Assembly (NCBI RefSeq): GCF_003026215.1
Contig: NZ_PYOC01000002.1
Span: forward strand, 124,001-188,000
DNA from: Photobacterium indicum
GTDB taxonomy: Bacteria > Pseudomonadota > Gammaproteobacteria > Enterobacterales > Vibrionaceae
Length of the DNA: 64,000 bases
Direction of reading: 5' to 3'
The position numbers and the translations under genes were made by a program. Each line of letters opens with the position of its first letter. The stretch's first letter is position 1. Positions 61,430-64,000 of the stretch are shown here, piece by piece. Under the pieces are notes generated by a model. It was not told the origin of the DNA. It worked only from the letters and a program-made list of their open reading frames with translations, and ran no database searches.

Positions 61430-62175
61430 TATGCTTTTACCTCAGCCGCCTGATCGTATTGCTTGCTTTGCTGATTTTGCTTCGCTGTATTCATCCACTG
61501 ACGTGTACCATTCGCCGCAATAAACAGTAAAATCGCATATTCAATAGACAGAGCATACACACCTTGCGCGGCATAAATACACACGCTGATCATGTTAATT
61601 ACGACCCACAACATCCAGTTTTCAACGTATTTACGCGTCATTAGGATTTGCGCCACAATCGACAAGACTGTCATTACTGAATCCCAGAATGGGAAAGCAT
61701 CTGGCGACAATTCTGGACGTGCTAAATCAGCACCAAAAGTATTCAGTACATCCACGCTGATATTCGCTAAAGCAAAGAAAATAGGATCGATAAATACCGT
61801 CATAATAGCGATAGCAGCAACACTGACCGCAGCAGTAAACGCCATTTTTTGCTTATTAAGCCAACGGACTTCCAACATCTCGCCAGCTTCCGAGGAAGGA
61901 CGTGTCCACGCATACCAACCATAGATGTTGGCGCAGAAGAAAAACAATTGCAGCATCAAAATGCCGTAGAGTTGGATCTGAAAGAAAATGATCGCGAAAA
62001 GGGAAACGTTAATCAGACCAAACACGTAATTAATGGTTTTTTCTTGGCTGGCGTACCAAATACACAGCAAGCCAAAAACGGTACCAACAGCTTCAATCCA
62101 TGACATGGCATACCCGCCACCAATTGGAATATTCACCAAAGTATTATTGATATCAAACCACGCAAGTATATCCAT
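61429..62175 (-). CDS. PnuC-family nucleoside/vitamin transporter
   Basis: The 248-residue inner-membrane protein has seven to eight membrane segments. GTVFGLLCIWYASQEKTINYVFG and YGWYAWTRP are typical of PnuC, which moves nicotinamide riboside by facilitated diffusion, trapped afterwards by phosphorylation. Relatives carry thiamine, riboflavin or deoxynucleosides. The coupled gene is a phosphorylase rather than an NR kinase, which argues for a nucleoside substrate. AGAAGGGAT lies before the ATG. It is first in a two-gene operon. Confidence 0.88.
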   Translation of the reverse strand: MDILAWFDINNTLVNIPIGGGYAMSWIEAVGTVFGLLCIWYASQEKTINYVFGLINVSLFAIIFFQIQLYGILMLQLFFFCANIYGWYAWTRPSSEAGEMLEVRWLNKQKMAFTAAVSVAAIAIMTVFIDPIFFALANISVDVLNTFGADLARPELSPDAFPFWDSVMTVLSIVAQILMTRKYVENWMLWVVINMISVCIYAAQGVYALSIEYAILLFIAANGTRQWMNTAKQNQQSKQYDQAAEVKA

Positions 62176-62310
62176 GTTCTATCCCTTCTAATGTTATTGC
62201 ATTTATTATTTAGCTGTATTGCTGTTGTGGTTATCAGTGTAATGAATGTACGAAAACAGCAAGAGGACATTTGTCCCCTCGTACTCGACGTATATCAAAG
62301 ATTGAAGCAA

Positions 62311-62352
62311 GAAAGCCCCGACAACAGTGTTTTAACACCATCATCAGGGCTT
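62311..62352 (-). terminator. Hairpin downstream of the small gene at 62434
   Basis: GAAAGCCC and GGGCTTC pair at the base, with GTGTT/AACAC inside. On the minus strand only a short T-rich tail (CTTTCTT) follows, so the terminator call is tentative. Confidence 0.45.
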
Positions 62353-62433
62353 CAGAATAAGAAATATCATGTTTATCACTAAGCATATCTGCCATTACGC
62401 GATGCAGCTTAGCAAATCGGCTTACACCAAAGG

Positions 62434-62676
62434 CTACTCCAGCATGCTTTCATGCTCAACCGATACCAACGTTAACCGATTAAAAGCACCGGGCTTCACT
62501 GCAATTAAACTGCCGTCGCCAAATTGGATACCGTCGAAAATACGACCTCCCCAATTAACTTTTTTGAATCTGGCGTAACGGGCTTTTACATACACCGCTT
62601 CTAGCGCGTTCAGTGCCCCTTCCTTTTTTGCTTGGGCTTCAATGGCAGGGCTAAGTAATTTATTGGCAATCGTCAT
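62434..62676 (-). CDS. Small hypothetical protein
   Basis: An 80-residue protein I do not recognise. The N-terminal half is helical and Ala/Lys-rich (AIEAQAKKEGALNALEAVY), the second half is a likely beta domain (FDGIQFGDGSLIAVKPGAF). ATG 62676 has AGGTG 6 nt upstream; starts at 62703 and beyond are possible but less well placed. No signal peptide or membrane helix. It stands between pnuC and the lipase on the same strand with gaps on both sides. Confidence 0.55.
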   Translation of the reverse strand: MTIANKLLSPAIEAQAKKEGALNALEAVYVKARYARFKKVNWGGRIFDGIQFGDGSLIAVKPGAFNRLTLVSVEHESMLE

Positions 62677-62897
62677 ATTGGACACCTGCTTCCTTGAGGT
62701 CATACTTTGTTTTACCAAATCGAGACGCAGATGCAAGCCTTAATTTCTCTTTGTAATACTATGAAACCGGTATCTGTCTATTAATTCACCTTTTAGCTGC
62801 ATGAGCAAACTAACCCACCCTCTATTTTAGTGGTACTGCAACCACGCAAGAGGATGGGTTTATTTATGTAACTAAGAACCGATCATTTTCAGAAGCA

Positions 62898-64000
62898 TCA
62901 ATTTACAGGAGGAGGCACTTCACCCTCAACATGTACTGGATTAATAATATTCACGTATTCACCATCACTATTAATAAAGGATGCTACTGCTTCCTGTTGC
63001 ATTGCCATCGACTCATTCAGGTAACCCATGTGACCATTCACTGACCCAGGCACTCCATCTTCGTTAACAGGACCTTCATAAGGAAAGAGGTAAGTTCCAT
63101 GACCGCCCGACTTCACTCGAATAACCCCTTTTATGACATCTGTACTCATTGTTATATCTGCAGTAATAGCATCTAACCCTAAATGCGTAATTAAAGGCTC
63201 AGTTCCTGTTAACGGAATACCCTCAACAGAGTTAACAACCACATTGTCTGATATATACTCAACCCCCACTTCACATTCAGGGGTTGAACCATCACCACAG
63301 TTACCTACTGCTTCCAATAACAAAATCGGTTGGGCACTGTTTGCTTGCTCTGTCGTAAAGTTAGCGGGATCGCCACCATCGACAGTTGTTTGCGTTGCCT
63401 GCAACAGAGCAGGGGCAACCATGTCGTAAACAATATTTTCAAATTTAACGACCTTTTCCTCATCTTCAAGACGGTACGCATCAATCGCTGCTAACCCTTC
63501 CTGCGGGGTATCAGTACTCTCATCATAAAGACCCAACATGCTTGCCACCGCTAATTGCACATCTGTTGAGGCTTTAATCTCACTAACAACCTCACCGCTC
63601 AATAATGGCGAGTTCAACATAATATCGGTTAAGCCCATACCCGGAACAGCAAGATTGACAGTGGTAAACTTGAATTCATCACCAGCTTTAGAGCTATCAT
63701 TTTGTGACATTTCGCTTACCATAGTTGATACAATCCCACCTAGAGAATGACCAATCAAACTAACTTCTGCGTTATCAGTTCCCACTCTTTTCTCAATAAA
63801 ACTCGTGTTATTAAGCGCTTTACGTAAGGCTAACTGATCAAGCACCGCTTGGCGTTGGTTATCACGTAAAGTTAAGGGGCTTGATAGATTGAGGTAAACA
63901 GATTTGTTTTCAAATTCGTCCGTGCTGGTAGCGGTAATGTCTAGGATACCGTCACCATCAAGATCAACACCTCGACCACCATCCGTTTTTGTCGAACCAT
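62898..64000 (-). CDS. Pla-1/VolA-like surface lipase, 3' part only
   Basis: The frame stays open from the window edge to the stop at 62898, giving about 367 C-terminal residues. The nucleophile elbow is SLIGHSLGGIVST, a lipase GxSxG motif, preceded by a calcium-site-like DLDGDGILD repeat. A later GHGTYLFPYEG segment probably carries the catalytic His. The features fit the Pla-1/cef and VolA lipases of Vibrionaceae, lysophospholipases on the cell surface or secreted. The N-terminus, with any lipobox, is outside the window. The tail ends HVEGEVPPPVN. Confidence 0.75.
   Translation of the reverse strand, partial: GSTKTDGGRGVDLDGDGILDITATSTDEFENKSVYLNLSSPLTLRDNQRQAVLDQLALRKALNNTSFIEKRVGTDNAEVSLIGHSLGGIVSTMVSEMSQNDSSKAGDEFKFTTVNLAVPGMGLTDIMLNSPLLSGEVVSEIKASTDVQLAVASMLGLYDESTDTPQEGLAAIDAYRLEDEEKVVKFENIVYDMVAPALLQATQTTVDGGDPANFTTEQANSAQPILLLEAVGNCGDGSTPECEVGVEYISDNVVVNSVEGIPLTGTEPLITHLGLDAITADITMSTDVIKGVIRVKSGGHGTYLFPYEGPVNEDGVPGSVNGHMGYLNESMAMQQEAVASFINSDGEYVNIINPVHVEGEVPPPVN

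Noticed and set aside
1..64000. CRISPR array, rRNA, tRNA, prophage or integron
   Set aside because: I saw no regularly spaced repeats, cloverleaf, rRNA signature, phage gene cluster or integrase.

Overview
The window reads as chromosomal DNA of a marine gammaproteobacterium of the Vibrionaceae, most likely a Photobacterium close to P. profundum. This rests on a TMAO-reductase operon of the torECA type, a complete pfaABCD polyunsaturated fatty acid synthase with five tandem ACPs, a complete oleABCD long-chain olefin cluster beside it, purC and zwf-pgl-gnd operons of the Vibrionaceae type, and small inverted-repeat elements of the kind scattered through Vibrionaceae genomes. No database search was run; family calls come from reading the proteins.

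Layout. 1-240: 3' end of purC and its terminator. 521-4760: a candidate TorR site, then torE, torC and torA with a nested terminator. 5065-6990: a methyl-accepting chemotaxis protein. 7025-12048 (minus): oleD, oleC, oleB, oleA. 12474-31285 (plus): a hotdog thioesterase and pfaA-pfaB-pfaC-pfaD. 31682-33899: a divergent MDR oxidoreductase and LysR regulator. 34285-35185 (minus): a two-gene unit of unknown role, one protein with two membrane helices. 35860-38307: a secreted subtilase with a separate I9-like inhibitor or chaperone. 38372-42921: a block bounded by two repeat elements, holding a double-thioredoxin-fold GST-like protein, a DUF2784 protein, a frameshifted hydrolase, purU and a DUF3108 protein. 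43003-51026: a VOC protein, a Na+/alanine symporter, zwf-pgl-gnd, a SEC-C protein and a SPOUT methyltransferase. 51039-54319: a periplasmic binding protein overlapping a GGDEF diguanylate cyclase. 54726-64000: an NlpC/P60 lipoprotein, a PcfJ-like protein, an Ap4A phosphorylase-like protein, an aromatic amino acid permease with a possible leader ORF and attenuator, a Crp/Fnr regulator, a nucleoside phosphorylase coupled to a PnuC transporter, a small unknown gene and the 3' part of a Pla-1/VolA-like lipase.

How the genes work together. The central 24 kb is a lipid factory. Pfa proteins build an omega-3 polyunsaturated acyl chain, a thioesterase sits between the two clusters, and Ole proteins condense two acyl chains head to head and decarboxylate the product to an olefin. 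In other marine bacteria the two pathways together make a very long polyunsaturated hydrocarbon, so the back-to-back arrangement here is functionally suggestive. No phosphopantetheinyl transferase (pfaE) and no torD chaperone are visible, so both must lie elsewhere.

The least explained parts are the two-gene membrane unit at 34285-35185, the binding-protein/GGDEF pair, the leader-like ORF with clustered Tyr and Phe codons before the permease, the short leader with terminator at 49757-49915, and the hairpin pair at 57768-57850. I found no CRISPR array, rRNA, tRNA, intact insertion sequence or prophage.
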